From DATFWC01 sp045801465 (GTDB lineage Bacteria > Pseudomonadota > Alphaproteobacteria > Rhizobiales > Xanthobacteraceae), in contig JBJMSU010000125.1 of NCBI GenBank assembly GCA_045801465.1, positions 1-29,035 of the forward strand: DNA of 29,035 nt, written 5' to 3'. The translations under genes and the position numbers were made by a program. The notes beneath the pieces are model-generated. The model searched no databases, was not told where the DNA came from, and worked only from the letters and a program-made list of their open reading frames with translations. Below, one piece after another: positions 7,063 through 14,912 of the stretch; position 1 is the stretch's first letter, and every line of letters starts with the position of its first letter.

Positions 7063-8643
7063 ATGAACATCCCGGAAAAACCGGCGCTGGACGGTCAGGC
7101 GCAGGCGCTCGACATGGACCGGTTCCGGCTGCGCCGCTTCGTCGGCGGTCTCCAAGCCGATGAGCTCGAAATCAGGCGCGAGGCGATCGATCTTGCCGGC
7201 GTTGCCGCGGTGTTCGAGGGCAATCCCAAGGCTGTCCTGTTCCACGCCGTGGGCCCGGAAGGCCAGGAGCTGGTGGGCAATGTCACGGCGAGCCGCACGC
7301 GCATGGCGCGCGCCTTCGACGTCGCGCCTGATGCCTTGCTCAAGGAGATCCAGCGCCGGCTGCGCGGCAAGCCGGCGATCGTCGAGGTCGCGCGCGCGGA
7401 AGCTCCGGCGCAGGAGGTCGTGCTCATCGGCGAAGACGCCGATCTCACGGCGCTGCCGGTTCATCTCCAGCACGGCGCCGACGGCGCGCCTTATATCTCC
7501 TCCTCGATCGACTACGTGATCGATCCGAAGACCGGCTGGACCAATGTGGGCGTGCGCCGCCTGATGCTGCGCGGTCGCCGCGAAGCCGGAATCGATCTCG
7601 TTTCGCCGAGCGACCTGCGTGCGATCTACGAGGCGAGCGCGGCTGCCGGCAAGCCGCTGCCGGTGAGCTTCGTGGTCGGCGCCCATCCCGTCGACCATCT
7701 CGCCGCCACCATGCGCCTGCCCGGCGACGAGCTTGGCCTCGTCGCCTCGCTGCGCGACGCCCCTCTGCCGGTGGTGAAATGCGTGACCAATGACATCCGC
7801 GTGCCGGCCGATTCCGAATGGGTGCTCGAAGGCACGCTCGATGCCCGCGGCCATGTCGAGCCCGAGGGTCCGTATGGCGAGTTCCTCGGCTACTATGGGG
7901 CGCTCAAGCGCAATCCCGTGTTTCACCTCAGCGCGGTGACGCGCCGTCGCGACGCCCTGTTCCAGACCTCGACCATCGGCGGCCGCTCCCTGGGCCGCAC
8001 CGACACCGCGCTGCTGAACGCGATCCGCACCGAGCTGATGATCTGGCGCGCGCTGGAGACGGCAGTGCGCGAGCCGCTTGCGGTGTACGCGACGCCGGCG
8101 AGCGGCGGCATGTTCAACATGCGGGTGTCGCTGCGCCAGCGCGTTCCCGGCGAGGCGCGGAACGCGATTGCGGCCTGCTTCGGCGCGCTGGTCAATGTCA
8201 AGAACGTGTTCGTCGTCGATCCCGACATCGACATCTTCTCCGACGAGCAGATGGACTGGGCGCTGGCGACGCGGTTTCAGCCCGATCGCGATCTCGTCGT
8301 CGTGAGCGGGCTGCGCACCTTGCCGCTCGACCCGTCGCTCCCCGCCGGCAGCCGCGTCGGCGCCAAGGCGGGCTTCGACCTCACATGGCCGTTCGGCACG
8401 ACGGCCCGCCTGGAGACGCGCGTGCCGGAGCCGCCGTGCTTTACCGGACGCCGCTTTCCGTCGATCGAGGCCGCGCTCGCCGACGGGCCGAAGTCATTCG
8501 AGGACCTGATGAGCGCCGTCGGCAGCCGTGACGGGCGCGAGATCGTGCGCGCGCTGGAAGCCTTGCGCCATTCCGCCGCGCTCGATCGCGACGCCGAAGG
8601 GCGCTACGTCATGACAGCGCCACCGCAGCCCGTCACGTCGTGA
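7063..8643 (+). CDS. UbiD-family (de)carboxylase
   Basis: 526 residues, typical UbiD length. The enzyme family reversibly decarboxylates aromatic, heteroaromatic or alpha,beta-unsaturated acids using prenylated FMN. The catalytic triad is visible: R166 in NVGVRR, and E268 and E273 in EGPYGE, matching the Arg-Glu-Glu set of Fdc1/UbiD (Fdc1 R173/E277/E282). N161 lies in the conserved NxG segment. VVDPDIDIFS near 390 is the conserved Asp-rich segment. Start ATG 7063 has GGAGGAAAG at 7052-7060 and skips an upstream extension running through a repeat. No prenyl-FMN synthase (UbiX) gene is in the window, so the cofactor must come from elsewhere. The following genes encode a NitT/TauT-type importer, suggesting that the operon imports and decarboxylates a specific acid. 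The C-terminal 45 residues look like a small helical addition. Confidence 0.92.
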   Translation: MNIPEKPALDGQAQALDMDRFRLRRFVGGLQADELEIRREAIDLAGVAAVFEGNPKAVLFHAVGPEGQELVGNVTASRTRMARAFDVAPDALLKEIQRRLRGKPAIVEVARAEAPAQEVVLIGEDADLTALPVHLQHGADGAPYISSSIDYVIDPKTGWTNVGVRRLMLRGRREAGIDLVSPSDLRAIYEASAAAGKPLPVSFVVGAHPVDHLAATMRLPGDELGLVASLRDAPLPVVKCVTNDIRVPADSEWVLEGTLDARGHVEPEGPYGEFLGYYGALKRNPVFHLSAVTRRRDALFQTSTIGGRSLGRTDTALLNAIRTELMIWRALETAVREPLAVYATPASGGMFNMRVSLRQRVPGEARNAIAACFGALVNVKNVFVVDPDIDIFSDEQMDWALATRFQPDRDLVVVSGLRTLPLDPSLPAGSRVGAKAGFDLTWPFGTTARLETRVPEPPCFTGRRFPSIEAALADGPKSFEDLMSAVGSRDGREIVRALEALRHSAALDRDAEGRYVMTAPPQPVTS

Positions 8644-8678
8644 ATGCACGCCGGTGGATCGATGGGAAGGAACTGCTC

Positions 8679-9716
8679 ATGAAAGTCGTTGGACGGCTCG
8701 TCCCCGCTTGTTTCGCAATGATTGCGCTGTGCGGGTCGGCCGGCGCGGAGACCACGCTGCGCATCGGCATGGCGCGCTCCACCTCGAATTCCGCCGAGCT
8801 CATGGCGACCGAACGCGGGTATTTCAAGGAGCACGGCATCAAGCTCGAGCAGGACGATATCGAATCGAGCGCCAACGTCATCGCGCTGCTGGCGCAGGGA
8901 CGCTATCAGCTGGTGGCCGGCGGGATTTCCGCCGGCTACTTCAACGCCATCGAGAAGGACCTGCCGATCACCATCCTGGCCGATCGGGTCTCGACGCCGA
9001 TCGGCCACAACCTGATGATCCGTCCCGATCTGGCGGGTGACATCAAGGCCATCAAGGACCTGAAGGGCAAGGTGATCGCCAGCAACGGGCCGGGATCGGT
9101 CTCCACCTACGAGGTGGGCAAGATTCTCGAAACCGCCGGCCTGACCATCAATGATGTCGAGGTCAAGATCCTGCCCTTCACCCAGATGAGCGTGGCGTTC
9201 ACCAACAAGGCGATCGACGCCGCGATCGTCATTCCGCCGTTCGTCTGGAGTTTCGAGGAGCAGAAGCTCGCGGTGCCGTTCGCCAGCGTCGACGAACTGG
9301 TCAACCCGCAGCCCATGACCATCGCGGTAATCATGGCGAACACCGACTGGGTCAAGAAGAATCCCGAACTGGTGCGCAACTACTTCAGCGCCTGGCTGCG
9401 CGGCGTGCGCGACTACTGCCAAGCCTATCACGGCGGCTCGACGCGCGAAGCCGTCATCAAAGCTTTGGTCGACAGCGGAACGGAACGCCGCCCGGAGCTC
9501 CTGCACAAGTATCCATGGCCGGCGCGCAGCCCGGACGGGCGCGTCAACGTCGCCAGCATGCTCGACATCCAGGCCTGGTACGTGAAGAACAAGCTCACCA
9601 ACATGCAGTTTCCCGCCGAGCGCCTGGTCGACACCAGCTTTGCCGATTTTGCCCGTGCAAAGCTCGGGGCCTTTGTCCCTGAGAACAAGGAGAGCAAACT
9701 GCCGGGCTGCCGCTGA
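8679..9716 (+). CDS. NitT/TauT-type ABC transporter substrate-binding protein (NMT1-like)
   Basis: Periplasmic receptor of 345 residues. ATG 8679 is favoured over an in-frame GTG at 8640 because GGAAGGA (8665-8671) precedes it and because it gives a clean signal peptide, MKVVGRLVPACFAMIALCGSAGA, cleaved before ETTLRIG. The mature part has ATERGYFKEHGIKLE, LLAQGRYQLVAGGISAGYFNA and DLKGKVIASNGPGSVSTYEVGKIL (described in part), the fold signature of SsuA/TauA/ThiY-like proteins. It follows the UbiD gene by 35 bases and precedes the ATPase and permease genes, completing an importer. The ligand is probably the UbiD substrate or a related acid, which is an inference from gene order. Confidence 0.88.
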   Translation: MKVVGRLVPACFAMIALCGSAGAETTLRIGMARSTSNSAELMATERGYFKEHGIKLEQDDIESSANVIALLAQGRYQLVAGGISAGYFNAIEKDLPITILADRVSTPIGHNLMIRPDLAGDIKAIKDLKGKVIASNGPGSVSTYEVGKILETAGLTINDVEVKILPFTQMSVAFTNKAIDAAIVIPPFVWSFEEQKLAVPFASVDELVNPQPMTIAVIMANTDWVKKNPELVRNYFSAWLRGVRDYCQAYHGGSTREAVIKALVDSGTERRPELLHKYPWPARSPDGRVNVASMLDIQAWYVKNKLTNMQFPAERLVDTSFADFARAKLGAFVPENKESKLPGCR

Positions 9717-9747
9717 CGATCTATCATCGTATTGGGCAGTGACCTAT

Positions 9748-9870
9748 CCTTCGTCATGGCCGGGCGAGCCGCCATAAGCGGCGAGGGTTGTCCCGGCCAT
9801 CTCGCTCAGTTTGGCACCGCCTTGCCAAGCTTAAGCGGGATGCCCGGCACAAGGCCGGGCATGACGAAGG
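9748..9870. repeat. CCTTCGTCATGGCCGGGC...GCCCGGCACAAGGCCGGGCATGACGAAGG element
   Basis: The inverted element lies between the receptor and ATPase genes. The left arm is at 9748-9764 (CCTTCGTCATGGCCGGG) and the right arm at about 9854-9870 is its close reverse complement. The interior has secondary stems, including GTTGTCCCGGCCAT. Its position inside an operon suggests partial attenuation downstream of the abundant receptor. It ends 17 bases before the Shine-Dalgarno sequence of the ATPase gene. Confidence 0.75.
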
Positions 9871-9898
9871 ATGTGGGTGGCATCGGCGGGAGGACGGA

Positions 9899-10696
9899 AT
9901 GGTGGCTGAGCGGCGCGGCGCCGCCGTCGAGATCGTCGCGCTGCAGAAGGAGTTCGTAAGCGGCCAGGCGCGCATCGCCGCGATCGAGAACATCGACCTC
10001 GCGGTCGCGCCCGGGGAGTTCGTCTGCATCGTCGGGCCGAGCGGCTGCGGCAAGTCGACGCTCTTGCGCATTCTCGCCGGCCTCGATCGCCAGACCGGCG
10101 GCACCATCAAGGTCGAGGCCGCCGGCTGGGCGGTCGAGAACGCCATGGTGTTCCAGGAGAGCGGGCTGTTTCCCTGGATGGACGTCGAGACCAACGTCCG
10201 CTTCGGGCTGATGACGCGCGGCGTGGCGGCCGCCGAGGCCGCCGAGCGCGTCGATGCCGCCTTGAAGCTCGTCGGCCTGACCAAGTTCCGGCATCATTAC
10301 CCGCACCAGCTTTCCGGCGGCATGCGCCAGCGCGGCGCCATCGCCCGCGCCTTCGTGACCGATCCCGGGATGCTGCTGATGGACGAGCCATTCGCCGCCC
10401 TCGATGCCCAGAACCGGGTCATCCTGCAGGCCGAGCTGGTGCGCATCTGGGAGCAGACCGGCAAGACCGTGATCTACGTGACGCATTCGATCGAGGAGGC
10501 CTTGCTGCTCGGCGACCGCACCGTGATCATGACGGCGCATCCCGGCCGCATCAAACAGGTGATCGACGTGCCGTTTGCGCATCCGCGCAACCTGGTGACG
10601 CTTAGCGCCTCGCCCGAATTCGGCCGGCTCAAGCTCGACATCTGGCACGTGCTCGAGGAGGAAGTCATGCGCGCCCGCGCCGAGGCCGAAGGATGA
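9899..10696 (+). CDS. NitT/TauT-type ABC transporter ATP-binding protein (SsuB/TauB-like)
   Basis: 265-residue cytoplasmic ATPase. Walker A is GPSGCGKS at 46-53, the Q-loop is VFQESGLFPWMDVETNV (Q86), the signature LSGGM is at 138-142, Walker B is LLMDEP at 159-164 with the D-loop FAALD, and the switch His is H196 in VTHSIEEA. The motif set and length match SsuB/TauB/NrtD. ATG 9899 is chosen because GGGAGG at 9888-9893 precedes it; the open frame upstream to 9788 runs through the palindromic repeat. The stop overlaps the ATG of the permease gene (ATGATGA), indicating coupling. It powers import of the ligand bound by the 8679-9716 protein. Confidence 0.92.
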   Translation: MVAERRGAAVEIVALQKEFVSGQARIAAIENIDLAVAPGEFVCIVGPSGCGKSTLLRILAGLDRQTGGTIKVEAAGWAVENAMVFQESGLFPWMDVETNVRFGLMTRGVAAAEAAERVDAALKLVGLTKFRHHYPHQLSGGMRQRGAIARAFVTDPGMLLMDEPFAALDAQNRVILQAELVRIWEQTGKTVIYVTHSIEEALLLGDRTVIMTAHPGRIKQVIDVPFAHPRNLVTLSASPEFGRLKLDIWHVLEEEVMRARAEAEG

Positions 10697-11460
10697 TGAG
10701 CCTGCCGGCCAAGTGGCGCGAGCGCCTGCTCTACCTGATCTCGCCGATCGGGCTCCTCGTCGTCTGGCAGATCCTGCTGGTGCTGGGCTTCGGCGACCGG
10801 CGCTTCATTCCGGCGCCGAGCGACATCGCGGTCCGCTTCGCGCGGCTCGTCGCCAGCGGCGAGCTCGAATGGCACGTTCTGGTGACGCTCTACCGCGTGT
10901 TCGTCGGCTTCCTCGTCGGCTCGGTGCCGGCGGTGGCGATGGGGCTCCTGATGGCCATGTTCAAGCCGGTGCGTATCTTCGCCGACCCGCTGATCGCGGC
11001 CCTTTTCCCGATTCCGAAGATCGCCCTGATGCCGCTGTTGCTCCTTGCCTTCGGCTTCGGCGATGCGTCGAAGATCGCGCTGGTGGCGATCGCGGTGTTC
11101 TTCCCCGTTACGGTGAACACCTATACGGGCGCCGCCAACATCGAGAAGATCTACTGGGACGTGGCGAAGAACTACGGCGCGAGCCAGATGGTGATGTTCA
11201 CCCGCGTCGTGTTCTTCGGCGCGCTGCCGATGATCTTCGCCGGCCTGCGCATCGCGCTCGCCGTGTCCTTCATCGTCCTGGTCGCCTCCGAGTTCGTCGC
11301 CTCCAAGACCGGCATCGGCTACCTGATCTGGAATTCCTGGGAGCTCCTGCAGGTCGACGTGATGTTCGTCGGCATCGTCACCATCGGCATCCTCGGCCTC
11401 ATCACCTCGGTGGTGTTCCAGGAGATCGAGCGGCTGGTCATCCCGTGGAAGGCGGAGTGA
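10693..11460 (+). CDS. NitT/TauT-type ABC transporter permease (SsuC/TauC-like)
   Basis: 255-residue inner-membrane permease with about six hydrophobic segments. It begins LLYLISPIGLLVVWQILL and includes the family stretch RRFIPAPSDIAVRF. The binding-protein-dependent permease (EAA) loop KNYGASQMVMFTRVVFFGALP lies at about 157-178 (given in part: KNYGASQMVMF), followed by GLRIALAVSFIVLVASEF. The start ATG 10693 overlaps the ATPase stop; ATG 10696 is an alternative. It completes the importer of the UbiD operon. No further gene of the operon is evident because a repeat follows directly. Confidence 0.92.
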   Translation: MMSLPAKWRERLLYLISPIGLLVVWQILLVLGFGDRRFIPAPSDIAVRFARLVASGELEWHVLVTLYRVFVGFLVGSVPAVAMGLLMAMFKPVRIFADPLIAALFPIPKIALMPLLLLAFGFGDASKIALVAIAVFFPVTVNTYTGAANIEKIYWDVAKNYGASQMVMFTRVVFFGALPMIFAGLRIALAVSFIVLVASEFVASKTGIGYLIWNSWELLQVDVMFVGIVTIGILGLITSVVFQEIERLVIPWKAE

Positions 11461-11480
11461 GCTTCGCGCGACTTATCGAC

Positions 11481-11605
11481 TGTCATCCCGGCCGAGCGCC
11501 GAAAGCGCGAGAGCCGGGATCCGCGTATCCCTGCCTTGCGGCTTAACGGCTGCAGGGACACTTAAGTCCCGGGTCGCCTCGCTTCGCGAGCCGTCCGGGA
11601 TGACA
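11481..11605. repeat. TGTCATCCCGG...CCGGGATGACA palindromic element
   Basis: Perfect 11-base terminal inverted arms lie at 11481-11491 and 11595-11605. Secondary pairs include AGCCGGGAT/GTCCCGGG and the GCCTCGCTTCGCGAG stem at about 11575-11589. The structure is typical of the dispersed GTCATCCCGG elements of Rhizobiales genomes. It lies just after the permease stop and may act as its terminator. The remaining gap (11606-11716) holds no other recognised feature apart from the Shine-Dalgarno sequence of the Rieske gene. Confidence 0.78.
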
Positions 11606-11716
11606 GCCGAGGGTCGGTATCGATACGAACCAAAAACGCTCCAAGTCATGCATCAGCTTGAGCCCATTGGAATCAGCAGCACCGTTCGCTATCCTCATGG
11701 CAGTGAGGAGTGCGCG

Positions 11717-12079
11717 ATGGCTGAATGGTTCGTGGCCAAGGTGTCGGACATGCCGGACGGCGACCGCCGCATCGTCACCGCCGGCGCGCAGGAGATCGGC
11801 GTGTTTCATAAAGATGGCGCCTACTACGCGTACAGCAATTACTGCCTGCACGCCGGCGGGCCGGCCTGCGAGGGCATCCTGATCAACAAGGTGGTCGACA
11901 TCATCGCGCCGGATAAGACCTATCGGGGCCAGACCTTCTCCGACGACCTGCATTTCGTCTGCCCCTGGCACGGCTACGAGTACGACATCAAGACCGGCGA
12001 ATGCGTCGGCAACCGCCGGCTGAAACTGCGCAAATACGAGATCGTGCGGCGCGGCGACGACGTCTATGTCGTTGCCTAG
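11717..12079 (+). CDS. Small Rieske [2Fe-2S] ferredoxin
   Basis: 120-residue single-domain Rieske protein. The cluster ligands are C43-x-H45 in YCLHAGG and C82-x-x-H85 in CPWHGYEYD. The segment between them is 36 residues, about twice the 15-17 typical of oxygenase Rieske ferredoxins, with an insertion that reads GILINKVVDIIAP..TYRGQTF. ATG 11717 has GAGGAG at 11706-11711; upstream in-frame codons back to 11600 look like non-coding gap. The protein should carry electrons to a partner oxygenase or modify a substrate in a complex. No oxygenase large subunit lies in the window, and the next gene is an amidohydrolase, so the partner is unknown. It is probably cytoplasmic, as no signal peptide is seen. 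Confidence 0.85.
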   Translation: MAEWFVAKVSDMPDGDRRIVTAGAQEIGVFHKDGAYYAYSNYCLHAGGPACEGILINKVVDIIAPDKTYRGQTFSDDLHFVCPWHGYEYDIKTGECVGNRRLKLRKYEIVRRGDDVYVVA

Positions 12080-12134
12080 AGCATGATCCCGAAAAGTGGA
12101 TACCGGTTTTCGGAAAAGATCATGCTCCAGCTCT
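12078..12134. repeat. AGAGCATGATCCCGAAAAGTGG palindrome family element
   Basis: A short palindromic element with GCATGATCCCGAAAAG and its inverted partner TTTTCGGAAAAGATCATGC, spanning the stop codon of the Rieske gene (TAG 12077-12079) to about 12134. This sequence family is widespread in Bradyrhizobium-like genomes, from memory. It separates two genes that otherwise look like one operon and may attenuate transcription or stabilise the RNA. Confidence 0.8.
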
Positions 12135-12154
12135 AAGCAAGCGGAGAACGTCCC

Positions 12155-13363
12155 ATGGATATGCCGCGTAGCGAAGTTCGCAACCTGCGCTTCGACGAGT
12201 TCTCGGTCGAGAAGCACCTCGAGCACGCCGCCCAGCAGGCGCGGGCGCGCAACTACCAGGATTTCCTCATCGTCGACGTGGATTCGCATCACTACGAGAA
12301 CGAGTCCCACAAGGAGGTGTTCGAATACATCGATAGCCCGGTGATCCGCCGCTCCGCGCTCGACAGCATGGCGCGGGCCGGGCGCTCCGCCATGCTCAAC
12401 ACCCAGGTCGGTTATCAGGATCTCGACGGGCGCATCACCCGCGCTCAGCTGCGCAAGCTGGAGAAGACCTCGGGCGAGACCCACCGCGACATCATCACCA
12501 CCAAGCGCTGGATGGACGCGATGGGGGTCGACTACGCCTGCCTGTTCCCGACTCCCATGCTGTTCCTCGGCCTCCATCCGCAGGTGGAGATCGAGGCGGC
12601 CCTGTCGCAGGCCTATAATCGCTGGCTGTGCGAGCGCATCCTTGCCGCAGAGCCGCGGCTCGTGTCGATGCTCTACCTGCCGCTCAACGATCCCGAGGCG
12701 GCCTACCGGACGGTGCAGGAATTTGGCGACAAGAAAGGCGTCACCGGATTCATGGTGACATCGCCACGCTACAAGCCGGTGCACGACAACGTCTATATGA
12801 AAACCTACGCGCTGCTCGAGGAGATGGGCAAGCCGATCGCCTTCCACGCCGCCTACAACTGGGACGATCGTGCGCTCGGCATGACCAACCGGTTCATCTC
12901 GGTGCATGCGCTGGGCTTCATGTGGTTCAACATGATCCACATGGCCAATTGGGTGGTGAACGGGCTGCCCGAGCGCTTCCCCAAGCTCAAGGTGATGTGG
13001 ATCGAGAGCGGCCTCACCTGGGCCTATTGCCTGATGCAGCGCCTCGACCACGAGTTCATGATGCGCACGTCCGACTGCCCGTCGCTCAAGCGCAAGCCGA
13101 GCGAGTACATGCGCGAGATGTACTACTCGAGCCAGCCGATGGAGGTGCCGGATGACCTGTCGATCCTCGAGGCGACCTTCAAGATGGTCAACGCCGAAAC
13201 CCAGCTCGTCTGGGCGTCCGACTATCCGCACTGGGACTTCGATCTGCCGAGCGTGATCTACGACCTGCCGTTCCTGAGCGAGCCGGCCAAGCGCAACATC
13301 CTCGGCGCCAACGCGGCGCGGCTGTTCGGCCTCGACAGCAAGGTGGTGAAGCGGATTCCGTGA
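12155..13363 (+). CDS. Amidohydrolase family protein (ACMSD/amidohydrolase-2-like)
   Basis: 402 residues with a TIM-barrel metal-hydrolase motif set. The metal-site opening is DVDSHHYE (D41, D43, H45/H46; the family has DxHxH or ExHxH-like variants), followed by H231 in IAFHAAYNW, H262 in MIHMANW and D356 in WASDYPHWD, the late catalytic Asp. The family hydrolyses or decarboxylates small carboxylated or amide substrates; ACMSD, gamma-resorcylate decarboxylase and related enzymes carry a zinc or manganese ion. The start ATG 12155 has GGAGAA at about 12142-12147. It follows the Rieske gene by 75 bases with a repeat in between. Together they suggest an aromatic-acid or amide catabolic step, but the substrate is not readable. 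The N-terminal 35 residues are an extra helical segment. Confidence 0.82.
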   Translation: MDMPRSEVRNLRFDEFSVEKHLEHAAQQARARNYQDFLIVDVDSHHYENESHKEVFEYIDSPVIRRSALDSMARAGRSAMLNTQVGYQDLDGRITRAQLRKLEKTSGETHRDIITTKRWMDAMGVDYACLFPTPMLFLGLHPQVEIEAALSQAYNRWLCERILAAEPRLVSMLYLPLNDPEAAYRTVQEFGDKKGVTGFMVTSPRYKPVHDNVYMKTYALLEEMGKPIAFHAAYNWDDRALGMTNRFISVHALGFMWFNMIHMANWVVNGLPERFPKLKVMWIESGLTWAYCLMQRLDHEFMMRTSDCPSLKRKPSEYMREMYYSSQPMEVPDDLSILEATFKMVNAETQLVWASDYPHWDFDLPSVIYDLPFLSEPAKRNILGANAARLFGLDSKVVKRIP

Positions 13364-13366
13364 CGG

Positions 13367-13650
13367 ACCGTCGTTCCCCGCGCAAGGCGGGAACCCATAA
13401 CCGCGGGCCGAGTGCATCTGGCACGAATAGTGTTCATGCGCCCCGCTTTCGCGCACAGGCGCTAACATAAGGCGGAATGGCAGAGTGAACGACCTCTCCT
13501 TCGACACGCGTCCTGCGGGCGCTCCTCGGGATGAGGTCTATCGAAGCGATCCTCATGGTGAGGAGCGTCGCGAAGCGACGCGTCTCGAACCACAGGATCT
13601 CGGGCGCTGCCTTATGTCAGCGCCTATGGGTCCTCGCGGGGACGACGAGT
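13367..13650. repeat. Composite repeat: GTTCCCCGC palindrome with another repeat nested inside
   Basis: Outer arms CGTTCCCCGCGCAAGGCGGGAACCCATAA (about 13371-13399, described in part) and TATGGGTCCTCGCGGGGACGACGA (about 13625-13648) belong to the family at 1999, 22733 and 24972. Second arms CAGGCGCTAACATAAGGC (13456-13473) and GCCTTATGTCAGCGCCTA (13608-13625) are also inverted, so the outer element is symmetric over a long distance. The CCTTCGACACGC..GGATGAGG element of the 5040-5206 family lies between them (about 13498-13604). The gap between the convergent amidohydrolase and LTxxQ genes contains nothing else. Confidence 0.7.
13498..13604. repeat. Nested CCTTCGA(G/C)ACGC / GGATGAGG repeat
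   Basis: The inner element has CCTTCGACACGCGTCCTGCG and CTCCTCGGGATGAGG near its left edge. At its right it has ATCCTCATGGTGAGGAGCG and GTCGCGAAGCGACGCGTCTCGAA. It is the same family as 5040-5206 and it interrupts the symmetric outer palindrome. Confidence 0.65.
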
Positions 13651-13659
13651 GCTGACCGC

Positions 13660-14844
13660 CTACCGCGTGCCGCGCGCCATGGCGGGTGCACCCGGCGTTC
13701 GCGGTTGCGGCTTGAGCGTATCGAACGCCGCCTTCTGCTCGGGGCTGAGCGAATCATAGAAGCCGTGCAGCGCCGGCCCGGTCATGCGCGCCGCATAGAG
13801 CATGGCGTTGAGGCGCTTCTCGGCGGCGTCGAGTCGTTTCAGTGGCGTTACGGGCGGCTCCGCCGGACATGACGCCATGAGAAACTGGCCCATTCCCTGG
13901 ACGGTCATTTGCAGCGCCTGCAGGCTCTCGCGCTGCTCGCTCGCCGGCCGGACGCGCCGCTCGATCTCCTCGTTCGGCCAGGGCACCTGGGCCGCTGCCG
14001 GATCGGCGCAGGCCATGGCTATTGCCGCGCCGGCTTCGCGCTCGCCGCTCCCTGCGACGCGCGCCCGCTGCTCCTCGGTCAACGCGGTGAAGAAACTCTC
14101 GAGCGGCGCACGGACGATGATCGTCGCCTGCCGCATCGCCCATAGGCGATCCGTCATCGCGTCCAGCCGCCCGGTAGGGGTTGCCGGCGCGTCCGCCGCC
14201 GGGCAGGTGCCGTCGATGCCCTTGCGTGCTGCCGTCACGGCGGATTGGAGGTCGTCGAGCGCGCGCCGCTGCGCCTCGGTCGGTTGCACCGCCTGGACCA
14301 AGGGGTCGCGCCAGCCGCCGTCGCCGGGCTGCCCGCCGCACTTCTCGCTGGAGCCGGGCTTGTCCTCTGACCGCACGAAGATCGCCGCCAAGAGGTCGCG
14401 CGCACCATGCGACCAGAAGCGCTCGCCCGTGCTGGGCGGCCGCAATGTGTAATCGAACAGATCGTCGGACGCCGACGGCCAGTACAGCGAACCGACCCAA
14501 GCCGGCGCCTGGACGGCCATCGCCGAACCGCCTTGGCGTGCCCCAGCTGCGTGGACGCGCTCGCTCGCCTCGGCAGCCGCGCCCTGGCCGCCGGCTACGC
14601 CGATGCCCGTCGTTTCGGCGGCGCGGTGCCGGGCCGGTCGTGCCGCGACATGGTTGTGCCGGCGGACGACCGCGGCTTTGCGATGATGGCGTGTCCTGTG
14701 GGCGGCGCGGCGCCCGACAAAACCTCGCGTCGCCATCTGCAGCGGCACGGCGACGATACCGGGAACGGGAATGCTGCGGGCGCCGACATCCGTTGGCAGC
14801 GCCACGAGTGGCGCCAGAAGGAGGAGAAATATGCGGTGGCGCAT
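13660..14844 (-). CDS. LTxxQ-motif (Spy/CpxP-like) periplasmic protein with duplicated domain
   Basis: 394 residues if started at ATG 14844, which has GGGAG 8 bases upstream and gives a signal peptide MRHRIFLLLLAPLVALPTDVGA. Residues 35-110 are rich in His/Arg/Ala. A segment WVGSLYWPSASDDLFDYTLRP (118-138, given in part: WVGSLYWPSASDDL) matches the aromatic W-P-DD-FDY segment of Rhizobiales LTxxQ proteins. Two tandem modules follow, about 187-262 and 298-371. Each contains a Cys-Pro-Ala linker, an RLDAM/RLDAA helix and a closing LTEEQ or LSPEQ motif. LTxxQ is the Spy/CpxP fold, whose members are periplasmic chaperones or envelope-stress sensors that are usually much shorter. The function here is unproven. 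The small gene upstream on the same strand is 68 bases away. Confidence 0.7.
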   Translation of the reverse strand: MRHRIFLLLLAPLVALPTDVGARSIPVPGIVAVPLQMATRGFVGRRAAHRTRHHRKAAVVRRHNHVAARPARHRAAETTGIGVAGGQGAAAEASERVHAAGARQGGSAMAVQAPAWVGSLYWPSASDDLFDYTLRPPSTGERFWSHGARDLLAAIFVRSEDKPGSSEKCGGQPGDGGWRDPLVQAVQPTEAQRRALDDLQSAVTAARKGIDGTCPAADAPATPTGRLDAMTDRLWAMRQATIIVRAPLESFFTALTEEQRARVAGSGEREAGAAIAMACADPAAAQVPWPNEEIERRVRPASEQRESLQALQMTVQGMGQFLMASCPAEPPVTPLKRLDAAEKRLNAMLYAARMTGPALHGFYDSLSPEQKAAFDTLKPQPRTPGAPAMARGTR

Positions 14845-14912
14845 GACCGCCACTCCCGACATTGCCGCCCCTCGCGCAACGCCCGATCGTTGCAAAGGTT
14901 CCGGCGCCGCCA

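Noticed and set aside
11543..13507. 654-codon minus-strand frame
   Set aside because: Antisense to the Rieske and amidohydrolase genes, composed of Arg/His/Asp/Val-rich shadow sequence with no recognised domain.
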